In this document: one piece after another, positions 14,062 through 21,144 of the stretch
Layout of the letters: every line of letters starts with the position of its first letter
How positions within the stretch are numbered: the stretch's first letter is position 1
Assembly (NCBI GenBank): GCA_934102255.1
Contig: CAKOSN010000023.1
Coordinates: forward strand, 1 to 31,142
Length of the DNA: 31,142 nt
DNA from: an uncultured Bacilli bacterium
Lineage (GTDB): Bacteria > Bacillota_I > Bacilli_A > RF39 > UBA660
Direction of reading: 5' to 3'
Notes under the pieces: generated by a model
Told to the model about the DNA's origin: nothing
The model's database searches: none
Seen by the model: the letters and a program-made list of their open reading frames with translations, nothing else
Made by a program: the position numbers and the translations under genes

Positions 14062-14688
14062 ATGCGTATTAGAAATATAAAAAACGCCGATGAAATAATT
14101 AAAGATAATAAATATATAATAGAAAATCCAGAAAAATATAAAGGCCATTTTCAAGAACTTTTTGGTAATAACAATGAGATTCATCTTGAAATAGGCATGG
14201 GCAAAGGCGACTTTATTATTAGTAAAGCCCTTAATAATCCTGATATTAACTTTATAGGTTTAGAAAAATATACATCCATTGTAGCTAGAGCCGTAAAAAA
14301 GTTAGAAAATCTTGATTTACCTAACTTAAAAATAATTAATGGTGATGCCTTAAACTTAAATAATATCTTTGCAAAAGAAATAAGTACTATTTATTTAAAC
14401 TTTTCTGACCCATGGCCTAAGGCTCGTCATAGTAAAAGAAGATTAACTAGTGATACCTTCTTGAAAATTTATGATGATATCTTTAAAAATAAGTGTATGA
14501 TTTTACAAAAAACGGATAATACCAATCTTTTTGAAAGTAGTATTATTTCTTTAACTAACTATGGTTATAAAATTATAGATATGTCCCTAGACTTATGGAG
14601 TACTGATAAATTCTATGAGGAAACCGAGTATGAAAGAAAGTTTAAAAATAAAGGCGTAAAAATTAATTACTTAAAAGCCACAAAGTAA
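14062..14688 (+). CDS. trmB: tRNA (guanine-N7)-methyltransferase TrmB
   Basis: Transfers a methyl group from S-adenosylmethionine to N7 of G46 in the variable loop of tRNAs. The 208-residue product has the family motifs: LEIGMGKGDFI (SAM-binding motif I, residues 42-52), GLEKYTSIVARAVKK (acidic E68 binds SAM), NGDALN (D95), and the diagnostic NFSDPWPKARHSKRRL (113-128) with the catalytic-site Asp and basic tRNA-contacting residues. The ATG at 14062 gives the family's usual start MRIRNIKNAD; ATG 14035 is in frame but lacks a ribosome site. It is divergent from the coiled-coil gene with only about 50 bases between them. Confidence 0.96.
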   Translation: MRIRNIKNADEIIKDNKYIIENPEKYKGHFQELFGNNNEIHLEIGMGKGDFIISKALNNPDINFIGLEKYTSIVARAVKKLENLDLPNLKIINGDALNLNNIFAKEISTIYLNFSDPWPKARHSKRRLTSDTFLKIYDDIFKNKCMILQKTDNTNLFESSIISLTNYGYKIIDMSLDLWSTDKFYEETEYERKFKNKGVKINYLKATK

Positions 14689-14710
14689 ACTTTTAAAATC
14701 AAATAATATT

Positions 14711-14719
14711 TGGTATAAT
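14711..14719 (+). promoter_or_regulatory. extended -10 promoter for the lipoprotein operon
   Basis: TTTGG directly before TATAAT (14714-14719), giving an extended TGG -10. The -35 region (TTTTAA at 14691-14696, 17-nt spacing) is weak. GGAG follows before the ATG at 14737. Confidence 0.75.
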
Positions 14720-14736
14720 GGGACTATGGAGACGTT

Positions 14737-15378
14737 ATGAAAAAAGTTTTATGTTTACTTACTACAATTCTTCTTCTATGTGGATGTAGTAAAATTAATG
14801 ATAAAAATTATGATGAATTAATAAATAGTGTGGTTGCTAGTAATTATAAAATGGAAAATACCTATCGTACTGGTTATAAATATTATACCCCAACGAATAT
14901 GGATATTTTAAATACCTTAGATTATAACGAAACCTTAGCAGATGACAATTATAAATATTATTTTTATGTTGATGTTGTAAGTTATTATAATCGAGTAATT
15001 GAAAGTTTTAATGAAGATGAAAAAGCTGTTTATTCCAAAAGTATAAACTATGAAGATAAGTATGGTTATATTGAGATAAATAAATGGAAGAGCGGTAAGT
15101 ATTTACTTGAAATTATGTATAATTATGCTAAAATAGAAGTGATAGTAGATGAGGAAAATATTAAGAGTGCAATAACTAATTCTATGGTTGTATTAAGTAG
15201 TGTTAAATATAATAATAACATCTTAGAAAGCATTGTTGGTGAAAATGTCTTAGCAACTAAAGAGATTGAATTTAATATTTTCGAAACTAAGAAAAATGAG
15301 TCAAACTTCTTAAAAGTATCAGAAGAAGATGTTTATGAAGATAAAGATGTACCAAATGACCCAGACTTAGTAAATTAG
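14737..15378 (+). CDS. predicted lipoprotein of unknown function
   Basis: 213-residue lipoprotein: a basic start MKKV, a hydrophobic segment LLTTILLL and a lipobox LCGC with the lipidated Cys at position 17. The mature part starts SKINDKNYDELINSVVASNY. It is rich in Tyr, Asn and acidic residues, with alternating strands (YKYYFYVDVVSYYNR, YGYIEINKWKSGKYLLEIMY) suggesting a small beta-rich extracytoplasmic domain, and ends in an acidic tail (SEEDVYEDKDVPNDPDLVN). I do not recognise the family. It begins a four-gene run (lipoprotein, charged protein, YtxG-like, YtxH-like) with gaps of 16, 2 and 2 bases and a shared terminator at 17022, so these genes probably act together at the membrane. Confidence 0.85.
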   Translation: MKKVLCLLTTILLLCGCSKINDKNYDELINSVVASNYKMENTYRTGYKYYTPTNMDILNTLDYNETLADDNYKYYFYVDVVSYYNRVIESFNEDEKAVYSKSINYEDKYGYIEINKWKSGKYLLEIMYNYAKIEVIVDEENIKSAITNSMVVLSSVKYNNNILESIVGENVLATKEIEFNIFETKKNESNFLKVSEEDVYEDKDVPNDPDLVN

Positions 15379-15394
15379 AAGGAGTGCAACATAT

Positions 15395-16327
15395 ATGAGT
15401 TTTTTTGATAAGTTAAAAAATGTCTTATTTGAAGATGATGAAGAAACAGTAGTAGAAGAAGAAAAGAAAAAAGAAGAACCTAAAAAGGAAGAAGTAAGAT
15501 TTTCCTCTCAAAGTAATAGTACTCCAGAAAAGAAAGAAGAACCTAAAAAAGAACCTAGCGTTTTTCAAAGCTTTGATGAAGAAGAATTTGATAGAATAGC
15601 CGCTATTAATAAAAATCGTTTATTAGAACGTGATAGAAAAGCTAGAGAAGAAAAGGAAAAAGAAGAAGAAAAAAGACGCTTAGAAGCTCGACAAGAAAGA
15701 GAAACTCTTAATGCTGGCTATCGTAGATATGAAGAGTTAAGATATGGAACGAGTGCTACTAGTAATAAGGAAACTAAAGAAGAACCAAAACCAAGAGATA
15801 CCAGAACTAGTGAGACACCTAAGGAGCCTAGTGAATATCGTCAAAATATTTATAATAAACCAGTAGCTAGTAAGGAGCCAGTAAAAAAATTTACTCCTTC
15901 ACCTGTTATTTCACCGGTTTATGGTGTTTTAGATAAGAATTATCGTAAAGAAGATATCTTGCCTCGAGCATCAAGTGAAGGAACATTACCTAAAATCATG
16001 GATGTTGATAATGTTAGAAAGAAAGCCTTTGGTTTCCTAGAAAAAAATATCGATACGGAAGAAAATGAACCTTTAAAAGATTTTCAAGGTGAAAATGAAA
16101 TGCAAATGGCCGATATTTCTAAAGAATTAGATGTCGATGAAGAAATAGGCAAGACAACAAGAATTGATATTAGTGATGTAAAAGAAATCGAAGAAGATAT
16201 AAAAGCAAAAGAAGAAGAACCAAAAGAGCCAACCGTTAAGTCAAACAAAAATGATGAAGAAGACTCCTTAGAAAAAGACTTATTTAATTTAATAGATTCA
16301 ATGTACGAAAGTAGAGAGGATAAGTAA
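15395..16327 (+). CDS. charged, mostly disordered cytoplasmic protein with a conserved-looking core
   Basis: 310-residue protein rich in Glu, Lys, Asp and Pro. The N-terminus MSFFDKLKNVLFEDDEE is a short amphipathic helix followed by an acidic stretch, a layout like the membrane-targeting helix of SepF, but the SepF fold itself is absent. Residues 60-115 are a Glu/Arg/Lys single-helix or coiled-coil segment (LLERDRKAREEKEKEEEKRR). The least biased part is about 165-195: FTPSPVISPVYGVLDKNYRK followed by EDILPRA, which looks like a peptide-binding or folding core. The acidic C-terminus ends LFNLIDSMYESREDK. AGAAGGAG precedes the ATG. It lies between a lipoprotein and a YtxG/YtxH-like pair, which suggests a role at the inner face of the membrane. 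No function is claimed. Confidence 0.85.
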   Translation: MSFFDKLKNVLFEDDEETVVEEEKKKEEPKKEEVRFSSQSNSTPEKKEEPKKEPSVFQSFDEEEFDRIAAINKNRLLERDRKAREEKEKEEEKRRLEARQERETLNAGYRRYEELRYGTSATSNKETKEEPKPRDTRTSETPKEPSEYRQNIYNKPVASKEPVKKFTPSPVISPVYGVLDKNYRKEDILPRASSEGTLPKIMDVDNVRKKAFGFLEKNIDTEENEPLKDFQGENEMQMADISKELDVDEEIGKTTRIDISDVKEIEEDIKAKEEEPKEPTVKSNKNDEEDSLEKDLFNLIDSMYESREDK

Positions 16328-16329
16328 GT

Positions 16330-16629
16330 ATGTTTTTAGAATTTTTGCAGGTATTTTTACCACTTGTAGTGTATGTATTATTAATTGTAATTTTAATAGT
16401 AGGAATCATTATTGGTATTAAAGCTATTAAAACTCTAGATAAAGTTGATAGAGTAGTTGATGATGTTCAACATAAAGTAAGCAGCTTAAATAGCCTATTT
16501 TCTATTATTGATATTACAACTGATAAAATAGTTTCTATTACCGATAGAGTAGTGGAAACTGCCAGTGGTATTATTGGTAAGATATTCAAGAAAAAAGATA
16601 AAAAAAGAATAGAAGAAAAGGAAAAATAA
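16330..16629 (+). CDS. YtxG-like (DUF948-type) membrane protein
   Basis: 99-residue protein with one N-terminal membrane segment (about residues 5-33, VFLPLVVYVLLIVILIVGII), then an amphipathic helix with regular hydrophobic spacing (LDKVDRVVDDVQHKVSSL) and a basic tail (KIFKKKDKKRIEEKEK). This is the form of the DUF948 family typified by Bacillus YtxG, a single-span protein with a cytoplasmic coiled coil. It starts two bases after the previous stop, has GAGAGGA upstream, and is followed two bases later by a YtxH-like gene, the same gene order as ytxGH. Confidence 0.82.
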   Translation: MFLEFLQVFLPLVVYVLLIVILIVGIIIGIKAIKTLDKVDRVVDDVQHKVSSLNSLFSIIDITTDKIVSITDRVVETASGIIGKIFKKKDKKRIEEKEK

Positions 16630-16631
16630 AA

Positions 16632-17024
16632 ATGAAAAAACAAACTAAAGGTTTCATATTAGGAGCAGCCTTAGGAGTAGGTGCTGGACTTTTATTTGCA
16701 CCATATCGTGGTGTTACTATGCGTAAAAAAGTAGCATCAAAATTAAATGATGTAACTGATTATGTTAAGAATATGAATAGCGAAACTTTAAGAAGTGATT
16801 GCTTAGGTATTTTAAATAATATTAAAGATTACTTAGAAGAATTAGACAGTGCTAAATTAAAAAGTGATGCTATTGTAATTGGTAATAAAATCAAAAAAGA
16901 AGTTAACAAACTAGCTGGTAAAGTAAAAGAAGTATCAGAGCCAGTAGTTAATAAAGCAATCGAAGATTTAAGAAGTAATACTGTGGTTCTCTTAAAGAAA
17001 ACAGTTGAAAAATTAGAAAATTAA
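16632..17024 (+). CDS. YtxH-like protein
   Basis: 130-residue protein with the YtxH signature at its N-terminus: a glycine-rich hydrophobic segment KGFILGAALGVGAGLLFAPY followed by RGVTMRKK (the family usually shows GxxxGxxxGLLFAPxxGxxxR). The rest is a long amphipathic helix rich in Lys, Asn and Val with apolipoprotein-like spacing (residues 30-130). In Bacillus, ytxGHJ is a general-stress operon; here only the G and H partners are recognisable, with two unrelated genes upstream. AAGGA precedes the ATG. The transcript ends at 17022-17048. Confidence 0.9.
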   Translation: MKKQTKGFILGAALGVGAGLLFAPYRGVTMRKKVASKLNDVTDYVKNMNSETLRSDCLGILNNIKDYLEELDSAKLKSDAIVIGNKIKKEVNKLAGKVKEVSEPVVNKAIEDLRSNTVVLLKKTVEKLEN

Positions 17025-17048
17025 GATGTCAAATGATGTCTTTTTTTC
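17022..17048 (+). terminator. intrinsic terminator of the lipoprotein-YtxH operon
   Basis: AAGATGTC and GATGTCTT fold together through four A-T/G-C pairs, two G-U pairs and an inner TC/GA pair, followed by seven T. It overlaps the TAA stop of the YtxH-like gene. Confidence 0.65.
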
Positions 17049-17077
17049 TTGAATAGATATAGATAAAATGGTATCAT
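17049..17077 (+). promoter_or_regulatory. promoter for the cadherin-like surface protein
   Basis: -35 TTGAAT (17049-17054), 17-nt spacer, -10 TATCAT (17072-17077) preceded by TGG, an extended -10. GGGAG at 17092-17096 serves the ATG at 17107. Confidence 0.7.
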
Positions 17078-17106
17078 TAAATTATGAGCAAGGGAGTAAT
17101 TGTAAG

Positions 17107-19044
17107 ATGAAAAAAACATTTAAAATGTTGTGGGGTTTGGTATTGTTTTTATTATGTGTAGAAGTACAGGCTGCCAAAGGACCAACTATTGATTCTGTAG
17201 AAAATAAAGATAATGATTTGATTTATGTTCAAGCTACTAAGGGAGATTTTAATATATCTTATTACTTAATGGGAACATCAATTAGTAACGCTATTAAATA
17301 TGTTTCTAGTAGTACTAATGCTTATCTTAGTATGCCAAATGGTACTTATACAATCTGGGCTGTCGATACTAATGGTAATACTTCGGCTGGTTATACAATT
17401 ACCAAAGATGACGGTAGTTGCAACATGGACGGTTTAAGCAATGTAACTGGAAGTGGTACTATCGATATGTGTGGTATTATGTCATCTAGTGGCTTATATA
17501 GTAACTTAACAGAAGGTAAAACCTTAGTTACTTGTGCACCAGGATATTATTTACATACTATTCAAACAGAACCAATATCAACAACTTGTCGTTTAAGCTC
17601 ACTTGACTTTACTCCTTATGGTTTACAAAAAAGATTATGTAAAAATACTTATAATTATCGTTGTGAAAAAAATACTGGTGATACCGTTTTAAATGCCTCA
17701 AGTTACTTAGGCAGTTTAAGCTTATCAAGAGGTTCCATTTCTCCAGCATTTAATCAAAGTACTTTTGATTATACAGCAACCGTTTCTAGTAGTACTTCTG
17801 TAATTACTGTTTATGCGGCTTTACTAGATAAAGATGCCTCATTTGTTGACGGTTATGAACCTAGAACAGTAAACCTTAATTATGGTGAAAATACTGTTCA
17901 AATTAAAGTAAAAGGTTTCGTTTTACAGAAAGCTACAGAATCAACTTATACTATTAAAATTACGAGAACTAAGCCTAGTACGACTGGTGGCACTACCACT
18001 TCAAAAAGTAATGTTAATACTTTAAATAATATTACCTTATCAAGTGGTACTTTATCACCAAAATTTAATAGCAATACCAACGTTTATAATGTCGAAGTTG
18101 AAAATGATGTTGATGTTTTAACCGTTGGTGCTTCCTTAAGTGATAGCAAAGCTAGTTTTGTTAATAGTTATGGACCTCGTAATGTTCATTTAAATGAAGG
18201 CGAAAATAATGTTTATATTAAAGTTAAGAGTGAAGCCGGTTCCGTTCGCGTTTATCGTTTAATTGTTACTAGAAAGAAAGCTAATACTGTTGAACCAGAA
18301 CCAGACCCTACACCTACACCGGACCCAACTCCAGAACCAGAGCCTACTCCTGATAAATCCCAAGCCTTATTATCATCACTAAAACTAAGTGAAGGTAAAA
18401 TTGATTTTGAAAGTAATGTCTTCGATTATAATGTTAGTGTTGCTAATGATGTAACTAATATTATAGCTACCGTTGAACTTCAAAATGATACTGATACTGT
18501 TGATATAAAAGGTGGCGAATCCTTAGAAGTAGGAGGCAATGAACTTACTATTACCGTTACTAGTAGCGACGGTAGCGTAAGTAATGTTTATACTATTTAT
18601 ATAATTAGAAAAGATGACGGTTCAGTTTCAGATAATAGTTTACTTAAATCATTAACTATAAGTGGTCATGCTATTAACTTTGACCCTGATGTTAATGAAT
18701 ACAATATCACCATTAAGAAAAATGAAACTGATGTTGGTATTGAATGTGTTCCTGATGATATTAATGCCTCTATTACTATCGAAGGTAATGCTAATCTAAC
18801 TACTGGCAGTCAAATAAAAATAAGAGTTACAGCTGAAAATGGTAACTATACCGATTATTTAATTAATGTTACTGGTTATCAAAAAAAGAGTAATATAATT
18901 GGAACTATATTTATTGTTTTATTAGTAATATTAGCGATTGCTTATGCTGTACTTAGAGCTTTAGGTTATAAAATTTACTTCAATTTACAAGGTATTAAAA
19001 ATTTCTTTAGTAACTTATTTAATAGCATATTTACAAGAAAATAA
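17107..19044 (+). CDS. membrane-anchored surface protein with cadherin-like beta-sandwich repeats
   Basis: 645-residue protein. Signal peptide at 1-22 (KMLWGLVLFLLCVEVQA). A Cys-containing domain of about 180 residues follows, then at least four cadherin-like beta-sandwich domains (PF12733 type), each opening with a LxSLxLSxG-like strand and closing with YTIKITR-like strands: about 190-275, 300-385, 415-500 and 510-585. The first two are close copies (KDASFVDGYEPRTVNLNYGE against SKASFVNSYGPRNVHLNEGE). A Pro/Glu/Asp/Thr linker (EPDPTPTPDPTPEPEPTPD) separates domains two and three. A membrane segment near 602-624 and a short basic cytoplasmic tail anchor it. The start at 17107 is chosen over an upstream ATG at 17068 because it begins the signal peptide and lies downstream of the -10 box. 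Probably an adhesin or envelope spacer. Confidence 0.9.
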   Translation: MKKTFKMLWGLVLFLLCVEVQAAKGPTIDSVENKDNDLIYVQATKGDFNISYYLMGTSISNAIKYVSSSTNAYLSMPNGTYTIWAVDTNGNTSAGYTITKDDGSCNMDGLSNVTGSGTIDMCGIMSSSGLYSNLTEGKTLVTCAPGYYLHTIQTEPISTTCRLSSLDFTPYGLQKRLCKNTYNYRCEKNTGDTVLNASSYLGSLSLSRGSISPAFNQSTFDYTATVSSSTSVITVYAALLDKDASFVDGYEPRTVNLNYGENTVQIKVKGFVLQKATESTYTIKITRTKPSTTGGTTTSKSNVNTLNNITLSSGTLSPKFNSNTNVYNVEVENDVDVLTVGASLSDSKASFVNSYGPRNVHLNEGENNVYIKVKSEAGSVRVYRLIVTRKKANTVEPEPDPTPTPDPTPEPEPTPDKSQALLSSLKLSEGKIDFESNVFDYNVSVANDVTNIIATVELQNDTDTVDIKGGESLEVGGNELTITVTSSDGSVSNVYTIYIIRKDDGSVSDNSLLKSLTISGHAINFDPDVNEYNITIKKNETDVGIECVPDDINASITIEGNANLTTGSQIKIRVTAENGNYTDYLINVTGYQKKSNIIGTIFIVLLVILAIAYAVLRALGYKIYFNLQGIKNFFSNLFNSIFTRK

Positions 19045-19058
19045 AATTATGATAGAAT
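19030..19058 (+). promoter_or_regulatory. promoter of the tyrosine T-box operon
   Basis: -35 TTTACA (19030-19035), 17-nt spacer, -10 TAGAAT (19053-19058). The -35 lies in the last codons of the preceding gene. Transcription would start near 19065. Confidence 0.65.
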
Positions 19059-19064
19059 TTACTT

Positions 19065-19195
19065 GTTAACAAAGAAGGGCCTTACAAACCTGGAGTTAAA
19101 TCGGCTAAAACCGTTATCATTAAAGAGTGTATGCATAGTCATAAAATAAGGTGGTACCGCGAGATTTCGTCCTTATATTTATGGCTATTTTTTTG
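19065..19195 (+). promoter_or_regulatory. compact tyrosine-type T-box leader
   Basis: The T-box core AAGGTGGTACCGCG (19149-19162) and the complementary CGTCCTT form the antiterminator that reads the tRNA acceptor end; the UGGU bulge suits a discriminator A, as in tRNA-Tyr. The 5' part is very short. A stem TTAAC (19067-19071) with GTTAA (19095-19099) leads through a GA-rich internal loop to AGG/CCT, closing a ten-base loop that holds TAC, a Tyr codon, as a plausible specifier. A small hairpin CGG/CCG follows. ATAGTCATAAA (about 19135-19145) pairs with TTTATGGCTAT (about 19178-19188), followed by seven T, as terminator. tRNA-Tyr control fits the downstream tyrS. Confidence 0.9.
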
Positions 19196-19216
19196 TACAC
19201 AAAGAGGAGGTATTAG

Positions 19217-19780
19217 ATGTTTACAGAAGAATTAAATTATATTAATGATACACGCATAAGAGAAAGTGCTAAAATTTTATTAGAGGGCTTACCAGAGTAT
19301 TTTTATACAATACCAGCCTCATCAACTGGTAAGTATCATCCAGACTTTGCTAGTGGTGAAGGTGGTCTTGTTAGACATACAAAAGTTGCCGTAAGAATGG
19401 CTTATGAGCTATATCAAATAACACCTTATGATAAATTATTTACCCAACATGAAAAAGATATTATGATAGTTGGCTTACTTATTCATGATGGCTTAAAAAA
19501 AGGTAATCCCGAGGAAAAATATACTCGTTTTGATCACCCAATCTTAGCAGCTAAATATGCTATGGATATGCAAAGTAAAACTAAATTAACTGATGCTGAG
19601 GTTAAATTAATTAGCCATGTTGTTAAGACTCATATGGGTAAGTGGAATACTGATTATAATGGTAATGAAATTTTACAAGTACCAAAAGATAGATATCAAT
19701 ATTTTGTACACATGTGTGATTACTTAGCTAGTAGAAAAGTAATAAATGTTAAATTTGATGATAAAGGAGAAATAATATAA
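19217..19780 (+). CDS. HD-domain hydrolase in the tyrS operon
   Basis: 187-residue protein with an HD phosphohydrolase fold. The likely metal ligands are H54 in GLVRHTKVA, the H90-D91 doublet in LLIHDGLKKG, H134 or H139 in SHVVKTHMGK, and D168 in HMCDYLASR. The N-terminal TGKYHPDFASGEGG before the first His is typical of a family of small HD proteins that often sit beside housekeeping genes. Such enzymes cleave phosphate from nucleotides or related substrates, but the substrate here is unknown. AGAGGAGG stands six bases before the ATG. It is the first gene after the tyrosine T-box, and its stop overlaps the tyrS start by one base, so it should be made when charged tRNA-Tyr is scarce. Confidence 0.88.
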   Translation: MFTEELNYINDTRIRESAKILLEGLPEYFYTIPASSTGKYHPDFASGEGGLVRHTKVAVRMAYELYQITPYDKLFTQHEKDIMIVGLLIHDGLKKGNPEEKYTRFDHPILAAKYAMDMQSKTKLTDAEVKLISHVVKTHMGKWNTDYNGNEILQVPKDRYQYFVHMCDYLASRKVINVKFDDKGEII

Positions 19781-21018
19781 TGCAAAAAATGACAAATTGG
19801 GAAGAATTAGAATGGCGCGGTCTTGTTAAAGATGTAGCGGGCGCTGATATTAAAGATAAAATCAATAATGAATCTGTAACTTTTTACTGGGGAACTGACC
19901 CAACCGCTGACTCTTTACACTTAGGACATTATTCGTCTTTAGTAACTGCTAAGAGATTAATGAAAATGGGACATAAACCAATCCTTCTATGTGGCGGTGC
20001 CACTGGTCGCATTGGCGACCCAAGACCGACTAGTGAAAGAGAAATCATTAGCATTGAAGCTTTAAATAATAATATTAAAGGTATTCAAAAACAAATTGAT
20101 GAAATATTTGAAGGCAATGTTAAACTAGTTAATAACTATGATTGGTTTAAAGGCTATGAATTTTTAGACTTCTTAAGAGATATCGGTAAATATGTTAATG
20201 TTAATTACATGTTAAATAAAGATATCATCAATCGTCGTCTAGAAACCGGAATTACCTATGCTGAATTTAGTTACATGTTAATTCAAGGCTATGATTTCTT
20301 AAACATGTATGAAAAAATGGGCTGCACTATGCAAGTTGCTGGTTCTGACCAATGGGGTAATATTACAACCGGTATTGATTTAATCAGAAAAATTTTAGGC
20401 AAAGAGGCTTATGGCTTTACTATGCCTTTGATTTTAGATGCTAACGGTAAAAAATTCGGTAAGAGTGAAGGCAATGCTTTATGGTTAGATAAGAATAAAA
20501 CTAGTAGTTATGCCCTATACCAATACTTAATTAATACCGATGATTCTAAAGTAGAAGAATATTTAAAAGTATTTACATTCTTAACTAGAGAAGAAATCGA
20601 AGAAGTAATGGCTAAACATAATGAAGCCAAAGAATTAAGAATAGCCCAAAAAACCCTAGCTAAATGTATCATTACTGATTTAAGAGGCAAAGAAGAGTAT
20701 GAAAAAGCCTTAAAAATAAGTGAAGCTTTATTTACTGATAAAATTAATATTTTAACAAAAGAAGATATAATTAATAACTTAAATACCGTACCACAAGTAG
20801 AAATAAACGAGGGCAACATTGTTGATTCCTTAGTTGATGCTAAAGTATTTAGTAGTAAAAGAGAAGCTAGAGAATTAATAAGTGGTAATGCTTTATCTTT
20901 AAATAATCAAAAAGTAACTGATTTAGAATACATTATTAGTAAAGATAACGCTATCGAAGGTGAAATCTTCTTGATTCGTAAAGGCAAAAAGAATTATTAC
21001 ATTGGTAATATTAAATAA
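19780..21018 (+). CDS. tyrS: tyrosyl-tRNA synthetase
   Basis: Class I synthetase that activates tyrosine and charges tRNA-Tyr in the cytoplasm. The 412-residue product has the HIGH-type motif HLGH (47-50), the Tyr-pocket motif YMLIQGYDFL (165-174), the QVAGSDQWGNI motif (185-195), the KMSKS-type loop KFGKS (225-229), and a C-terminal S4 RNA-binding domain (about 345-412). AAGGAGA lies nine bases before the ATG, inside the HD gene, and the stop and start codons share one base. The Tyr-type T-box upstream agrees with this role. Length and motifs are complete. Confidence 0.97.
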   Translation: MQKMTNWEELEWRGLVKDVAGADIKDKINNESVTFYWGTDPTADSLHLGHYSSLVTAKRLMKMGHKPILLCGGATGRIGDPRPTSEREIISIEALNNNIKGIQKQIDEIFEGNVKLVNNYDWFKGYEFLDFLRDIGKYVNVNYMLNKDIINRRLETGITYAEFSYMLIQGYDFLNMYEKMGCTMQVAGSDQWGNITTGIDLIRKILGKEAYGFTMPLILDANGKKFGKSEGNALWLDKNKTSSYALYQYLINTDDSKVEEYLKVFTFLTREEIEEVMAKHNEAKELRIAQKTLAKCIITDLRGKEEYEKALKISEALFTDKINILTKEDIINNLNTVPQVEINEGNIVDSLVDAKVFSSKREARELISGNALSLNNQKVTDLEYIISKDNAIEGEIFLIRKGKKNYYIGNIK

Positions 21019-21075
21019 ATTTTAAAATAAAATCTATATAAAATATATCAAAAAAATAAGTGAAAAAAAGATAAG

Positions 21076-21107
21076 AAACTTACTAAATAATATGGTAAGT
21101 TTTTTTG
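21076..21107 (+). terminator. intrinsic terminator after tyrS
   Basis: AAACTTAC (21076-21083) pairs with GTAAGTTT (21095-21102), an 8-bp perfect stem, followed by T. Confidence 0.88.
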
Positions 21108-21112
21108 ATTTT

Positions 21113-21121
21113 TGGTATCAT
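21113..21121 (+). promoter_or_regulatory. extended -10 promoter for the P-type ATPase
   Basis: TTTGG directly before TATCAT (21116-21121). No recognisable -35; that position falls within the tyrS terminator. Confidence 0.6.
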
Positions 21122-21144
21122 AAGATAGTAAAGAAGTGGTGTTA

